This document shows positions 1 through 13,300 of a DNA stretch of 64,000 nt, piece by piece. Position 1 is the first letter of the stretch. Each line of letters starts with the position of its first letter. The stretch spans positions 24,287,603 to 24,351,602 of the forward strand of contig NC_064770.1 of NCBI RefSeq assembly GCF_011397635.1. Direction: 5' to 3'. A program made the translations under genes and the position numbers. The notes beneath the pieces were generated by a model. That model was not told the origin of the DNA. It ran no database searches and saw nothing but the letters and a program-made list of their open reading frames with translations. This stretch comes from Epinephelus fuscoguttatus (taxonomy: Eukaryota; Chordata; Actinopteri; Perciformes; Serranidae).

Positions 1-1228
1 GCAGGCGTTGTTCACGCTGCTTCTGTCACAGTTGTTCTGACATCTGGTCTGGGTGTATTTTAGCACATGCATCACTGGTCAAGTGCCAAGCAAATGACAG
101 CAGCTGGAGTCTGCCTGTACCGCCATTACTTCTTTATGAGGGTTAATTTTGTTAGATTTTGTTGAGTTATTTTTGACATCAGAGGCATTTCTGTTTCTGT
201 ATCAGCCAGGCTCGTGTTCGTTTGTGTGACAGCATCTGTTTGTTGGAAATGCTACATGTCCAGCCTCTGCTGCTGATCACTTGAGCCAGGGAGCTGTTTA
301 GAGTGGTCTCTGTGGCAACTATGGCAACATGAAACGGCACACTATAGTGCTATAGCGTGGGGCAGAAGGAAAGTGATTTCTGTGGGAGGGGAAGTGAGGG
401 TGGGCTGGAACGATCCTAATCGCAGTGCCAAATCCTGCCCACCCAGAGATAGTTGGACGGAAAAACGTAGGCTCTTCACTCATCCCAGACTCCCAGTTCC
501 TGGCCTCTGTTAAAAATAGGCCTCAGCACCTCAAGGGAAAAGACTTTCTATAACCGTCTGAGGAAACGGGAATTTGTTTTTTCTCTCACAGCTTAATTTT
601 AGGGAAAGATTAGCGCAGTATAATTTCAGTAAACACAGATTGGTTCCGCTGTGTAGTAGGGAGGAGCTTTAGATAAACTGTTGGGAATGGGTGACAAAGT
701 ACTCTCTACTTCAGCCAAATTACAGCATCCCAAGTCTCTAAAATTATTTGTTTTTGGCAGATTTAGTCTCACTCTGCATGTGCTTGCACTACTCCCATAT
801 CACAGTCTGTGCTGTGCATCACAGAAACACTAGTTAAGTTAAGATTGGATTACAGAGCCAATCAAACACATTTTATTTTATGAGACGGTGGTTACAGACT
901 CATTAGAAGAAAATGTCATAAATGTGATTGAATGTCTGACTCCAGGCTGTTTTACATTTGGAAGCATAATATTTTGTTGCATTAATCTTTTAATCTGTTA
1001 CACAGTAGGACAAGAATCTGTACTAACAAATGTTTTTCAGTAATTTTAATTGGCAGTTTTTGCTCCGAGAGTTTCATTGGGAACAACGCGCCCCCTCGCC
1101 TTGTAAACCCTTTTTTTCTGTTTTCTTCTGCTGTGAGGGTACAGGCTTTCTGGCAAGCATTTGACAAGGCTTTTGTAACCGCACTTGTGGTTTTGAAGTT
1201 GAGATTACAATCCACGTGGTTTCCATAA

Positions 1229-1230
<2 letters not shown>

Positions 1231-1276
<46 letters not shown>
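1231..1276. repeat. (TG)n(AG)n compound microsatellite
   Basis: About eleven TG units pass directly into about twelve AG units. It lies in the sun1 upstream intron. Confidence 0.95.
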
Positions 1277-1277
<1 letters not shown>

Positions 1278-1551
1278 CTTTCAACCCTGAGCTACAGATT
1301 AGGTCCCATTATAAGATCAGTTTCTATACTTTTCTGTTATTAGCAGAAAGATGATCTTGTTTCTTTTTCAGTTCAAATGAAGTATCAAATGGAGTTGTTG
1401 GGGTTTTTTTTGTGTCACACAAAACAAACAATTTGCAGACATTACCTCAGGACAGTTATCCTTTTTCTGACCTGTTATTCACCAAAAATGTATGACTAAT
1501 GTCTAGAAAGTAAAATGTAGATGAATTGATAAAGAAAATAATTGTTAGTTG

Positions 1552-3294
1552 TAAGGATGTCCTGATAAAGTGTTTTGGCCCCCGATCGGAGTTACTTTAT
1601 ATTGAATATCTGCCGATACCGACTCCCGTTCCAGTACTTCTGTTTTCCAACATTATACAGCTGCACAGTGCACACCTCAAGAACTTTTAAGTTATTAAAA
1701 TCCAATGTATATAGCCTACATGTAAATACATTGAGAAAAAAATCCCTGCATCCAAGCTGTACCTTGATGTTTCTTTCTTTCTTTCTTTCTTTTTTAAAAG
1801 CTAACAAAGTATAAAATGGCCTTGTTGCTGTCTCGAGGGAATTTCTTCGGGCTTGAAACTGTTCTCCAGTGTTTGTTGATTCAGTGCAGGCCGTGTCGGA
1901 GTTAGCCTGCCTGAATTAGCTGTTTTCCGTTGAGTGTCTATTTTCGGTGTCTGTTAGGGGTGTGCCATATTGCCTTGTTGCCACGATAATACTGGTATTA
2001 TCTTTAATATGGTATGAAAAATTCTTATCGTGATACTCGCGATATTTTGACTTGTTGACATATTGATGTCATACTGTTACCCATGGCAACAACAAGCATG
2101 GCTGAAAGCGAAATTATTTTAGAGACTCCGCGGTGGTTCCAAAAAGAGGAGCGGTTTCAGTAGTGTGGAATGAACTGTGGAGTCCTGAATGTTTTATGAA
2201 CAGCCCCAGACTTCTCAGACTCTTTTAGTGACTTACCGCTCAGAGGGAACCCATTCAGCGGCTCCTCTGGCAGCAGCTTAGCGTCTCTCTCTCTCCTCTC
2301 TCGCCATGCGCACACGGGAGTCGGTGTTGTCAAGTGATTTTGTCATAAAACTTTGGTAATGTAAACCTACGTGATGCTCACAGCTCGACAAAAAACTACA
2401 TATATGTGAATGTGTGATAGTTGTGGTATCATAACGGCCTGTCACAGGTCACAGCGTGATGATTAGAGGAGAAATGGCAGAGCATAAAGGTCCAGGTGGA
2501 AAAAAAACAACTCAATCATTTAGGATTTTGCTATATATATATATATGGATCCCAGGGTACATTTATTGTATTTGGGAGCTGTTTAAATGTGTAATTTGTG
2601 GCAGATTTTATTTTGTTGACCTATTAATATTGTATATAGAATCTGACTCTCACTTTGAGTTACTGTTGTTGTAAACGTTGTAAAACTATATCACTTATTT
2701 TGTTGCAATTCTATTTTCTTAAATTAATAATGAATTATTTTTTTTAAAACTTATTTTTCATATCGTCAAGAATATTGTTATTGCCAAAATACCTTGAAAT
2801 ATTGTGACATTATTTCAGGGCCATATTGCCCACCCCTATTGTCTGTACATCTTTTGCACAGATTAGGCTACATAAACATTGTGGCATGTGGCGTTGTAGT
2901 TAGTGTGGTTGTCGTAAGCTCAGCACCGCTGTCTGTCTCCCTCTCGCAGGGCGCAGCATAGATGACAGCAGATTGCTCGAGACTTTCACACTGAAATTAA
3001 ATGAGTCCTCATAACTTTAGTAAATAACACAAGTAAACAGTTTGCATTTTGCTGTCATTTATGATGTGGTGTTTTGCCGCAGGTTGGACTCTGCCCCTGC
3101 TCTACACTCAGTAGAGACAGACAGCGAAGACTTAACAAGCGTGTAAGCTTTGCGAGTAAAATGTCTGTTTGACAGCTGACGTAAAACAAAAGATTGGGCT
3201 CTGTATAGCTCAACATAGCCAATTTACGATCACTTAAAAGATGCCTTGATCGGCCCGGATACAAATATTTTAGATCGGATAGGGACTTCCTTTG
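1552..3294. mobile_element. Degenerate DNA transposon with a nested hAT-like element
   Basis: The outer ends begin AAGGATGTCC and, on the opposite strand, AAGGAAGTCC, followed on both sides by related GATCGG-rich sequence. This resembles a dispersed fish DNA element with GATCGG/CCGATA-rich ends. It is interrupted by the element at 1955-2838. No transposase frame is visible. The family is not assigned; the boundaries are approximate. Confidence 0.45.
1955..2838. mobile_element. Non-autonomous hAT-like element with 8-bp target-site duplication
   Basis: The ends are TAGGGGTGTGCCATATTGC and the reverse complement of a right end reading GCCCACCCCTA, typical hAT-style YAGGGGTG termini. Flanks of 8 bp read GTGTCTGT on the left and TTGTCTGT on the right, one mismatch, as expected of a hAT target-site duplication. 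The interior has no transposase frame. It sits inside an older element (1552-3294). Confidence 0.7.
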
Positions 3295-4019
3295 TTGCAG
3301 ACCTTAAAGTCATGTTCCAGACATCTTTCTGGTAATGCGTATTTGCTCCAGATAACCAAACAGAAATGTTTCTTTAAATCCAGATGTCGTTGGTTTTCGT
3401 TCAAATCTAAACCACACCTGCTGCTGTAAAGCACCAGATCATTGTCCTTGCATGTAGATTTGATGTCTCATTGTATCCATTCTGCATGCTTTGTGACGGG
3501 ACTGGGAGCTCACTTTTTTGCATACACTATGCAAAGCAGCCAGAAGGTGGGTGGGTGGCATGTCCCTTTTAGTGGCAGCAAACCAAACATGGTCCTGGAG
3601 GTGTAGACTCACGAGAAGTTCAGTTGCTAAAGTTACTTTTTCTTTGTCATGGAGGGATTTGTCTTGTGGGGCTCTCTGGTTGGATCTGAAAGAAATGATA
3701 GCGAGCCGGTTTTGCCTGTGTCGCTTTGGCAGCTGCTGTGAACCTCGCACTGCCGTAAAACGTGGAGTCTTTTTGTTGTCTCCAGGGTACGATATCCTGA
3801 TGAGCTGGTAAAGGGCAGACGTTGAAGTAATGGTGCTTCCACCCCACGGGCAGGTACTTTCTCGTTCGTCATGTTGCATTTTCACTTGGATGAATGGCAT
3901 CCTGAGGCTGTCTGATAAATCTGATCTCATTCCCATTGTGCATGTGCACCTTGAAGTAATGTCAGTTTTTCTTCGTATTCTAATACAAAGGGGATTTAGT
4001 ACCTGTTTGTAGAGCACTC

Positions 4020-4245
4020 AGCTTATTTTCATTATTGATCAATCTGCCTAGTATTTTATTGATTAAGAGTTTGGTTTATAAAATGTCAGAAAAAGGTGAA
4101 AAATCCCCATCATTATTTCACAAAGCCCAATTTAAAAATGCTTGTTTTATCTGACAAGCAGTTATTCAGTTTACTATCACAGAAAACTAAGAAAGGAAAC
4201 TGATGTCATTGATTAATTATTTGATAATTTTACAGCTTTTTATTT
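4020..4245. repeat. Dispersed fish repeat, copy 1 (degenerate)
   Basis: The segment contains ATAAAATGTCAGAAAAAGG and a TTATTCAGTTTACTATCACAG block that match, in shuffled and degraded form, the copy at 5272-5612. This family recalls a common fish hAT-type MITE rich in ATTGATTA-like ends. No coding frame is seen. Confidence 0.5.
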
Positions 4246-5044
4246 AACAGGTAGTTTGCTTGAAGTGCACCTGGATCTCAATACTGAGTCATGTATCATA
4301 ATCATGTTGTATGTTCTGCATTACCCTGTGATTCCCACCAACCTCGAACCCAATCCTGCACGCACATGTCGCGCTGTGAATAATAATATGTGCTAAATAG
4401 CAAAAAAAAAAGAAAAAAAAAGAAAAACATAAGCTACAGAAAATGTAGAGTCCCGTCTGATCTGCTCTGTGTAGTTGTGTGTTGTAAGAAAGCCGGCTGT
4501 GCCCACTGAGTGTGGGAAGAGTATCAAAGCTTTAGTGTTATGCAAGGAGAGATTCCAGGAAGCTGAATGTCAGGATTGAAGTGTCTTCTTCCTCCATACT
4601 GTATGTCTGTCTCTTCATCTGCGTCTTCTTCACTCACTCCTGAAAGCACAGCGTCCATCTCTATTTTTATCACTGATGTGGGCCGTGGGAGCCGCCTGGG
4701 AGAGAGAGCAGCTCACCGATCAATTTGGATACCTAGAACAACTAAAACGAGCTTGCAAACTAATTAAACATTGTTTGCAGCTTCTGATGAGGAAGGCTGG
4801 GTTCTGAGCAGTCGCTTAGTGCTAAACATTGTTTTAGTTCGTTTAAGGAGGGTGTGATCTCCAGCCCCGCAGGGAGATGCACATTTTAATTTTGTATGTA
4901 TTTGGCTGTATTTGTATAGGCGGTTGTGCTGTTCAAATAGAGTTCTCTGTGACTCGCTTCATGAATAGGATAAGATTACATTAATGATTGTGCCTGGCTG
5001 CAGGCAACACAGACAGACAAGTGTCTTTTCTTTCTCACACACAC

Positions 5045-5076
5045 CCTGCACTGCCCTGCCCTGCCCTGCCCTGCAC
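5045..5076. repeat. CCTGC pentanucleotide tandem repeat
   Basis: Four to five units of CCTGC/CCCTG occur in tandem in the sun1 upstream intron. Confidence 0.8.
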
Positions 5077-5271
5077 AGGGCCTCAATGCCCCAGGCGCTC
5101 AGTCAGTAATATTGCAGGAACCATTATGTTTTGATAAGCTGCATTGCATGTGTTTGTTTGTGCACACCTGAGGACACCCAGTCACCATAATAAATGTTTG
5201 CATTTTATTTTTGGCTACCTGCTTTGGTGGCACAGACCTGCTGGAAGCTTAGCAATGGCTGAGTCAAAAAC

Positions 5272-5612
5272 AGCCGCAACAATTATTTTTTCATTGTCAG
5301 TTAATTTGATTACTTGATTTTCTCGCTTAACAGATAAGTGGTTTGATGTAAAATGTCAGAAAATGAACAAATAAATGTCGATCAGTGTTTCCCAAAGCCC
5401 AACATGACATCCTTATATGCCCTGTCTTGTCCACAACCCAAAGATATTCAGCTTATTGTCATAGTGGAGCAAAGAAACCAGAAAATATTCACGTTTAAGA
5501 AGCTGGAATCAGAGTATTTTTACTTTTTTTTTTTTTTTTTTTACTCAAAAATGTATTCAAACCGAATGATTGATTGTCAAATTAGTTGCCACACATTCAT
5601 TTATTCGTGGCA
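5272..5612. repeat. Dispersed fish repeat, copy 2
   Basis: Contains AAATGTCAGAAAATGAACAA and the segment 5430-5510 with CAACCCAAAGATATTCAG and AAGAAACCAGAAAATATTC, hallmarks of a very common fish MITE-like family. A T-run near 5525-5542 lies within it. It has an open frame of about 98 codons but this is the repeat, not a gene. Confidence 0.6.
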
Positions 5613-8306
5613 ACCTGCCCTGATTAAAACATTTACCGCCACGTTTTGATTTTCTATTTTTGCACCACTCATTAGGAGTGCTGTTGGAATATGTGTCGGC
5701 TATTTGTTACTTCACACTCTCACAGTGCAGAGCATACTCTGGGCACAGAGGGAGCAGCAGAACGCCAGACGCAGTGTAAATAAAACTTAACTGTTTATTA
5801 TGCTGGCTCTAAAAGTTTGATTTTACTCATAAAGAGTAAAGCTCTAATCAGATCGAGTGAACAATCCACCCCGTGATTTAAAACTTCACAAACTGCTGCT
5901 GGGTAAAAGAAGAACTCATGAAGAGCTCCGCCAATGCTGCGTTCCTAAACATGCAAAAACCTCAAAATTTAGAGACTGACACACAAGGACACACAGGCAA
6001 GAGAAACATGGAGATGCAGCTCAGCACATTCACATTCACCATCGCTTCCACCTCACGATGACCTCAGGTTAGCTCATATATGTAGTCAGAGCTACAAGTC
6101 ACTTTAAAAAACATTGATATGGTATGAAATGTACAAATAAAACAAATCTGTGGTTTGCAGAAAAGTGCAGTGCCAGCATTTCCTCCTTGCAGCTGTGAGA
6201 TTTATTGATATAGTTATGAAGTGTTCATTTGGTCATTTATCCACTCAAATGAATAATACTGTCTATAAAGTTTGAAACACTGCTTTTTTCCAAGATTTGA
6301 ATTTCAAATTTGAATCAGACAAGCAGTGACGTAGATGTGATGGAAAGCTGATTATTGTGTGGATATCCCGCCCACCTGTGTTCAGGCACACCCTGCCTGG
6401 GTGTGTTTCCTCCCCGGTCCCCAAGTTCTCTGCCTCAGGGAGCCACAGCGACTGTGCGTCACCTCTCTGCTCAGCTGTCCTTGCATGGCCTTGTGATATT
6501 ACTGGCAGTGTGTTGCCGTCCCTCAAGATACATGATCTACGGTGTGATTCAAATACGGTTGTAACAGTTATTTGAAGTAGTAGTAGTATGAGTTACTTGC
6601 TCCTGCAGGTAGCGCTAATGCCAGTGCTGTTTCATACCAGGCCAGTTTAAAAATGATTTAGTGAGCTTGGTAGTGCCATAGCCATAGTACAGTACCACTT
6701 GCATTCCTTCTGGGAGAGATTTTTTTCATAGGTATGTGACTTTGAAACCCCAGGAGAAGGGTGTGTCACACACACCGACAGATACTCAGGTTAATCTTTC
6801 CTCTCAAAGATTTATTTTTGGGTGGACAAAAGACATCAGAAGGGGATTTTGTTAAACAGATACGATGATGATAGTCTGCTTGTGTTGGGGGGAAAAAAAG
6901 AAGCAGTGTTTGTTTACACACACGTAAACAAGGTGGTCTTAAACATCTACGCACAGTCATTCCTCTTGGCGCATGCTTAAGACGCTAGCTCAGGTCCATT
7001 TCAGACCAACGGGATACAGAGGGAGAGGTGCTGCCCGGATCATGTGCTCAGAGAAAAGCCAGTCGGAGCAGGAGGCAGAGCGAAGACGAAAGCGTATAAT
7101 TGGCTCTTGGTGTGTAATCTTCAGGGTTTAGAGGCAGAGGGAGGGACAGACATGCACTGCATGCACACACTGCTGATAGTGCTCAGATTCCTGTTGGTGT
7201 GCGAGACTCTGCCTTGATATACTCACTGTTGCTGTGCGACAGCCATTGACAGGGACTCTGTGTTTGTGTCTTAAACCAAACAGCTCACAGGGAAAGTGCT
7301 TCCTTTTCAAGCGTCTCACAGGAAGTTTATTTTCTGTCCTCCAATGACTGATAAAGAGCTTCGCTCCTCCTTTTCATCCACCCACCCTTCCATATCTGTG
7401 GAGTAATTCTGCCTGATCTAGTTGAGCCACATGCTGAGGAGTGTACACAGTCTGCACAGTTTGTGTTGTTATAGCTGATCACACAACTTTGTGAGCTGTA
7501 AGTAAAAGAATCTCTGTCAAATAAGAGATAGAATTTATGTCGCCTGTAAAGTGTTACGCTGTTAGCGCTGTTTGTTTGTTTGCACTACCAGCAAAGGGGT
7601 TATAGAAATAGTTTTTATAATGGTTCCACTGAATTTCGCAACTCCTGCCCTGTCTCCTATTAGTCATGTCTGAATGTTGGCCTTGGCTCTGCCTGCCTCT
7701 TCTACCAGGTGGGTGTGGCCCTGTGAGTCACAGCTGCACAACGCATGGCAAAGTCAAAATTTACAACACTCGTGGTGTGTTTCCACTTACGGTTGGCTTT
7801 AGATTGCAGTGAGTGCGGTAGAATATTTCTCTCAGCCTACTTGCATACTTTGGGATGTTTATCAGGCTCGTTGTTCCAATTGGACTTTCAGAAACACACT
7901 GTGCCTATTCTTTTGTCTTGTTTTCTCCGTGTGAGTGAGTCACTTCCTGTTAGGCCAGCTGCCAGTTTCAGGGAACAACAGCATCACAGCGCTCTAAACG
8001 GACTGTCTGTTCCCATGTTTTATTTGTTTTTGCTTGAAAAGAAAGCCTCTCTGAAGATGACACACACATATCAGGAAGAGTGCAGGATATCCCTGCGCTG
8101 TATTGATTTGAGGTCGGAGTCGCTCGAGGCCTGTTTGCTGTCTCCAAATTAATTTCCGTGCTGCAGACATTAGAAACATCCCTCCATGTGATTAACTGTC
8201 ATGCAGTACCTCCTTTCATGAAACCTCTTTTTTTCTCTTCTCTTTTTCCCCCATTTTCTAACTTTCGCGCTCTTTCTGCTCCACCCTTCCCTCCCGCCGC
8301 TCTCAG

Positions 8307-10330
8307 CTCCAGCTACTCCTCAGCAGCGTTGGATTTTGAGAAGGAGCACCAGATTGCTGCCGTGTACGAGTCGCCCAGGATGTCACGGCGGAGCCTGCGT
8401 CTGCAGACCGGTGCTGGTCACTATGGCAACGAGAGCCAGGCTGATTACTCCCAGAACTACAGCAACAGCAGCAGCAGCTACACCAGCACCAGGAGAGAGA
8501 CACGGTGAGGCTAGCAATGGTTACATATTTCAAAATCATTGTTAAAACTACAAACTACAAGATATAATTTTAAAGAAATAGTTGGACATTTAAATGTGTC
8601 AGCTATTGTGGTGTGGAGGGTCCTGGTAGAATCAGAGGTGGGGGCACTGAAGTAAAATGTATACTGACAATGTGAGATGCAATATCGAGCTCAGATTGGC
8701 ACCAAAACATCAGGCCTGACCCTACATGAACCTGCACAGTTCAAGCTCATGGCAGCAGTTTTGGGCCCGAGCCTGGTTTTAAAAAAAAAAAGGAATATAA
8801 GGAATATGACTGGCAACAACCACAGTGAAATGTGGGGTACACTGACTTCTGAGGACTGCTTTTAAGTATTGTAAGGAGAACTGTGCGTCCAGTGTGGGTT
8901 AAGTGTACTGAGAGTGTTGACATTTTTACAGAAGTGGCTGAGTTAGTCATGTCACGATACCAGAAATTTAGTAGTCGATACCTATACCAGTGAAATTCAG
9001 CTATTCTTGATGCCCAAATCAATACCACAATAAAAAACTAAATCAAAACAATAATTCTCATGGGCTTGAACGAACACTCCTTTTATTGTAAACATTCAAA
9101 TGTAATTTTATTTAAATTTTATTTTATTGAAGGAAAAATGAATACCGTCACAATTTCAGAATTTTGGCATCAACTTTGAACCGATGTATCAATTCCTGTG
9201 ACATCAAGTGCTCAAGGTCCTAAGTGTGGGTTGTGGGACAGACTCTACAGCACATATCTTTCTCATGATCTCAACATGCCTCTGTCATACTTGTATTTAA
9301 AAAAAAATAACTCATAGGTTTCTGTCTTCTGTCTCCCAGGACACTGCGCAGCAAAAAGCAACAGTCCAGTTCCACGCCCCTGTCATTATCCTTGAGCCAA
9401 GCTGCCACACCGAGGAAAACCCTCTCCTTCTCAGCGGTTAATACCCCAATTCACAGCAGCATCATTCAGGAAAGCAACACAGCGTCCGATGCCTCTCAGC
9501 TCAACTCCATCCTGGACCAGTCCCAACTGAGACAACGCACCATCACCACAACCACAACCACCACGTCTACTGCTGTGGATGGACACTGGGGTCAGTTGTT
9601 GACAATGTGGACTGCATCGCAAATGACCCATTATGCTTTTGCAAAATTCAGAAATTATTTGAGCAGACGATATGGAGGTATACAGTAAATTACACCATCC
9701 AACAGTTTAAAGTTAGTAAGATTAGCTGTACAGCAGCCAGCTACAACATTAAAATGCACATTACATGCTACTGCATCAATGATAATAATCCCATAGCATA
9801 ATATACATATATGTAACACTGTCAAAGCCCATTTTGGCTACAAAGAGGGTACTTTTCTACTTAAATTGTACTTAAAACATACCTAAATTTTTCCAATACC
9901 ACTTGCAAACTTGTACTGAAGACTATGAATGCTACTGTGAATAGCTACAGGTAAAGCAATAGCATAATTGCTTAGTAATGACTTTATGAATTTAACCGTT
10001 TCCCTGTGTGTTTTTGACTTAATGATTTTTTTTTTCCGTATGCATGTTGTTCACTCTCAGGGAGGAGCTCCAGCAGAGACCACAGTTCAACAAGTGTCAA
10101 CGGCGATGCCAGCGCATCGAAGTCCCACACCTCGCTTGCCAATGGTTACATCTGCAAAGACTGCTCTTTTCACGCTCAGAAGACGGACTGCTCTATTACG
10201 CGTTCTTCAGCATCATTATCATCATCATCTCAGGCTGCAGAAGCTTCCTCTGACGCCCTCTCCTCCTCCTCCACCTCATCACCTTTCACAAGTATATACA
10301 CAAGAGACAGGAGTCGAAGGAGCAAGACAG
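8307..10330 (+). CDS. sun1: sun1 N-terminal nucleoplasmic exons (3 exons)
   Basis: Exons 8307-8504, 9340-9590 and 10061-10330 encode residues 1-240. The first carries SSYSSAALDFEKEH and SPRMSRRSLRL, the conserved vertebrate SUN1 start region. The second is Ser/Thr-rich and holds a run of Thr codons (about 9541-9570). The third encodes a Cys-rich patch C181-x2-C184-x8-C193 equivalent to the CSNC region of mammalian SUN1, then a Ser-rich stretch and IYTRDRSRR, which aligns with VYSRDRNQK of human. The segment should face the nucleoplasm and contact lamin A, as in mammals. Splice sites: donors at 8505, 9591 and 10331. Confidence 0.93.
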
Positions 10331-13300
10331 GTAAGAAGCTGTTGACTGAAATGACATACTTGAAACGCAGATTGCTGCTGCTCACATTTGTCCTCCTAAA
10401 TATTGAAGTTATAGGAGCTGGAGGGTGAAATCGCCAGAATGTTGTGATAATGAGAATATAATTTGGAAGTGGTGTCTCTCTCCAGGTGTCCTGGTGTCTA
10501 TGTCTAACACGTGTATGCGCTACAGCAAACGAGCCCTGGCCCCCATAGTGTCCTTAGTCACCCTGCTCTTCCACAATGTGCTCTGGCTGGGTTCAAGGGC
10601 CAAGAGCCCTCCGGGAAAAGGTACACAACAAGAGACGTTCTTTGCTCTTCATCCATCACCCATCATTCTCTGTTTTTCTTCTTCTGTCTTTTGTGGAGGG
10701 AATTTTTCCTGAGGTGCTCAGCTCAGTGATCTTAAGGAAAAACTGGCAGACTTTACGCGTATTTCTTATCTGCAGCTTATTCGAAATCTCCACTTTCTGT
10801 TTGAGCAGATTTCTTACCATCATTCTCACAGATCCCCCGTTTTTCTCATTTACGTCCCCTAAATGTCCGACCTTGACTATACTGACTTGCATCTGTCCAG
10901 AGTTTGTCACTTTTTTCTTCTGGAGGTACGATGTCTGTGCACTTCCCCAGGAGAGCAAGATTAGGTACGTCACCTATATGAAAGAAATTCATTGTCTTAA
11001 TACAGGTAACACATATCGACAGGGGAACAAACTTTAACACAAAACCACCAAAGAAACCTGCCTTTAGCACAGAGCAGACTTGTCAGTACAGAGAGCGAGA
11101 GTTCGCATAAGCATAGTGAAAGTTTTGCCAGCAAACATGGTAGAGTGTGCAGTTTTTGGATGCAAACCGAACCCTGGAGCTGAAAATCTACTGCTAGCAG
11201 CGGAGGCGGGCGAAGACAGATTCAGAGTTTCTCAGTGAGGGACAAAAAGTGGATGTGCTTCTAGCCCCCTTTCAGAGTTTTTCTTTTTTACTTTGTAGGT
11301 GTGAATACAATCGATTTTTACATACTTTAAGTGTGTGGACTAAAGCTGGGGTAGGCAGTTTGATTTTGGAGTCATTGGGCAAAAATCCCATAAAACTTTT
11401 GAGCATATTGTATGGTCTGAGAGAAAACTAGTCAACTGCACCTTGTATTGGCTCTGTTTTCAGGCTTTAGAAAATTTAGGCTGTGACGGGAGACTTTGGT
11501 CAGTCAGTCATTTCAGAGAGAGGGCGTTCCTGTTGGCTGTTCTACAAATGCAGATGCAGTTTCTTCGTGAAAGCCTGATTCAGTGGTGAAGAGTCCTGCA
11601 GAGAAAGTTGCTGTTCAAGCATTGGCAACAGCTGCCTACACTGCAAAGCAACCCAACAAAAAAGAGACTTAACCAGAAAGAGAATCTAAAAGAGAGTCTG
11701 ACAATAAACAAAACAAGTAAATATCAGTGAAGTGCTTTAAAGAGAGAAAATGTTGCTTAAAGTTTAGCCCTCTGCTAACCACGGGAAAAAGGCTAATGTT
11801 AGCTAGAGCCTCCAATCACAGTAGGTCCTCCACCTCACTCCCCACCGCCACAGACCACCTGTGCAAGGGGAGAGCGGGCAGCAGCTCCAGAGACGGACTC
11901 CCTGTCAGTGACCGCAACACCCCAAATCCAGCCAGATGCTGGAAGATTTGCTCTGGCTGAATTTGAGCTGCTACAGCCATAAACTAAAGGTCGGTTGCTG
12001 GAGCTGCTGCCCACTTCCTCTCAGGGATGCAGTCCACAGTGGGGCTGAGGGACCGTTGGGTGGCTAGTTAGATAATTATTTATTAATCATCTGTGGTCTG
12101 ATAAACAGAGAGAGGGGGAGGGCTCTACGGGGTTGTAAGATTAAATAAATCAGTGTATGGTTAACACTGAGTTACTGTCTGAAGCGTGTGTCTGTGCATG
12201 CGGCCGTCTGGTGGGGGGAGCTTAGGACAGATTTCTGCCTACGCCAGCTTTAATGTTTCTGCCTGAGTCATGATCTATATCTATTTCTCATGAAACCTTC
12301 TTACCTTCCTCTTATCAGGCTTCTCATAGCTTCCTGTCACATGTCTCTCAGGGCATCCTCAGGGGATTTTTCTATCATCCACCTCACTTCCTCCTCATCC
12401 TATCACCCATTTTTTGTATTACTTTGTGCCATTAGCCAGCCTTCGACTGTGCCTTTTGACTAACAGTGATTGTACATGGCTGGCGGTTGTGTCACCAGGT
12501 GTCCTTGCATCATTCTCGGACTCGATGAGACAAGCAGTGTCCTCCAGTTTGTCCCAACTGTGGCTGTTTAAGCAGACCACTCTCCACAGGATGATGGGCT
12601 ACAGGGCTAATGGCTATGAAGGACAAGGTACCAGCCGAACTACAAAGGGCAAAGGTCAAGGGTCCGAACCCCTGACCTCCTCTGCTGCTCTTCTGTTAAT
12701 AAACTCTCTTGTCACCATTTCTCTCCTTCCTAAGCGCTTACTTTTTTATTGAAGGAATAAGAAGCCTCATGTTAGCATAAAAATGTGGTTGAATTGAATT
12801 TAAATGATCTGTCTCATCTCTGTTTCTTCCTCAGTCCATCCAGCGTTCACTTTCACACTGTTGCTTTCTATCTCTGAAGGAGGAAGTATACTGGAAACAA
12901 AACTAAACCTGTACATCCCCGAAAACACCATTTCCTAAATTCGGACAAACTATCGCGTGATGAGTTGTACCAAAGAGACACCATTACTCCTACCTCTTGA
13001 AAAAATCTGCAGTTTTCATGTTTCAAATTGTGCAAGGTCAGTTTTATTTCTAGTGTCCTCCTGACTTAAGCTGGTTCTCTCACAGCTGCAGAAGAATTCA
13101 TCAACTCTCATTTCTTTATTCTCGTTTCCAGCAGTTGCCACCGTGTCTCCTCTTAAACTGTTTTCATCTCTGTCCTCATTTTTCTCACAATGACATCGAG
13201 CTCCTCCGCTGTCAAATTGGTGACATGCGCATTTACTCTTCTTCGTCCGTTGTTCACTTCGTCACAATTTTCTCACGCGCCGTGTTTTTTGTTATGTAAA

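Larger units (their letters stand above)
1..8306 (+). other. sun1: sun1 upstream intron (no coding exon found)
   Basis: This stretch precedes the first recognisable sun1 exon. In other vertebrates the N terminus preceding this exon is about 26 residues ending in a Ser codon split AG|C. I looked for an exon ending in such a codon before a GT donor and found none, so the initiator exon probably lies left of the window. The interval holds nested repeats at 1552-3294, repeat-family copies at 4020-4245 and 5272-5612, a GT/GA microsatellite near 1231 and a CCTGC pentamer array near 5045. In 3295-4019, 4246-5271 and 5613-8306 I see no gene, RNA or clear repeat. Strand and gene assignment are inference from the downstream exon. 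Confidence 0.6.

Noticed and set aside
8158..8306. Upstream extension of the first sun1 exon with an in-frame ATG at 8158
   Set aside because: A strong acceptor (CGCTCTCAG) precedes 8307, the upstream frame is pyrimidine-rich intron, and its peptide is unlike any SUN1 N terminus.
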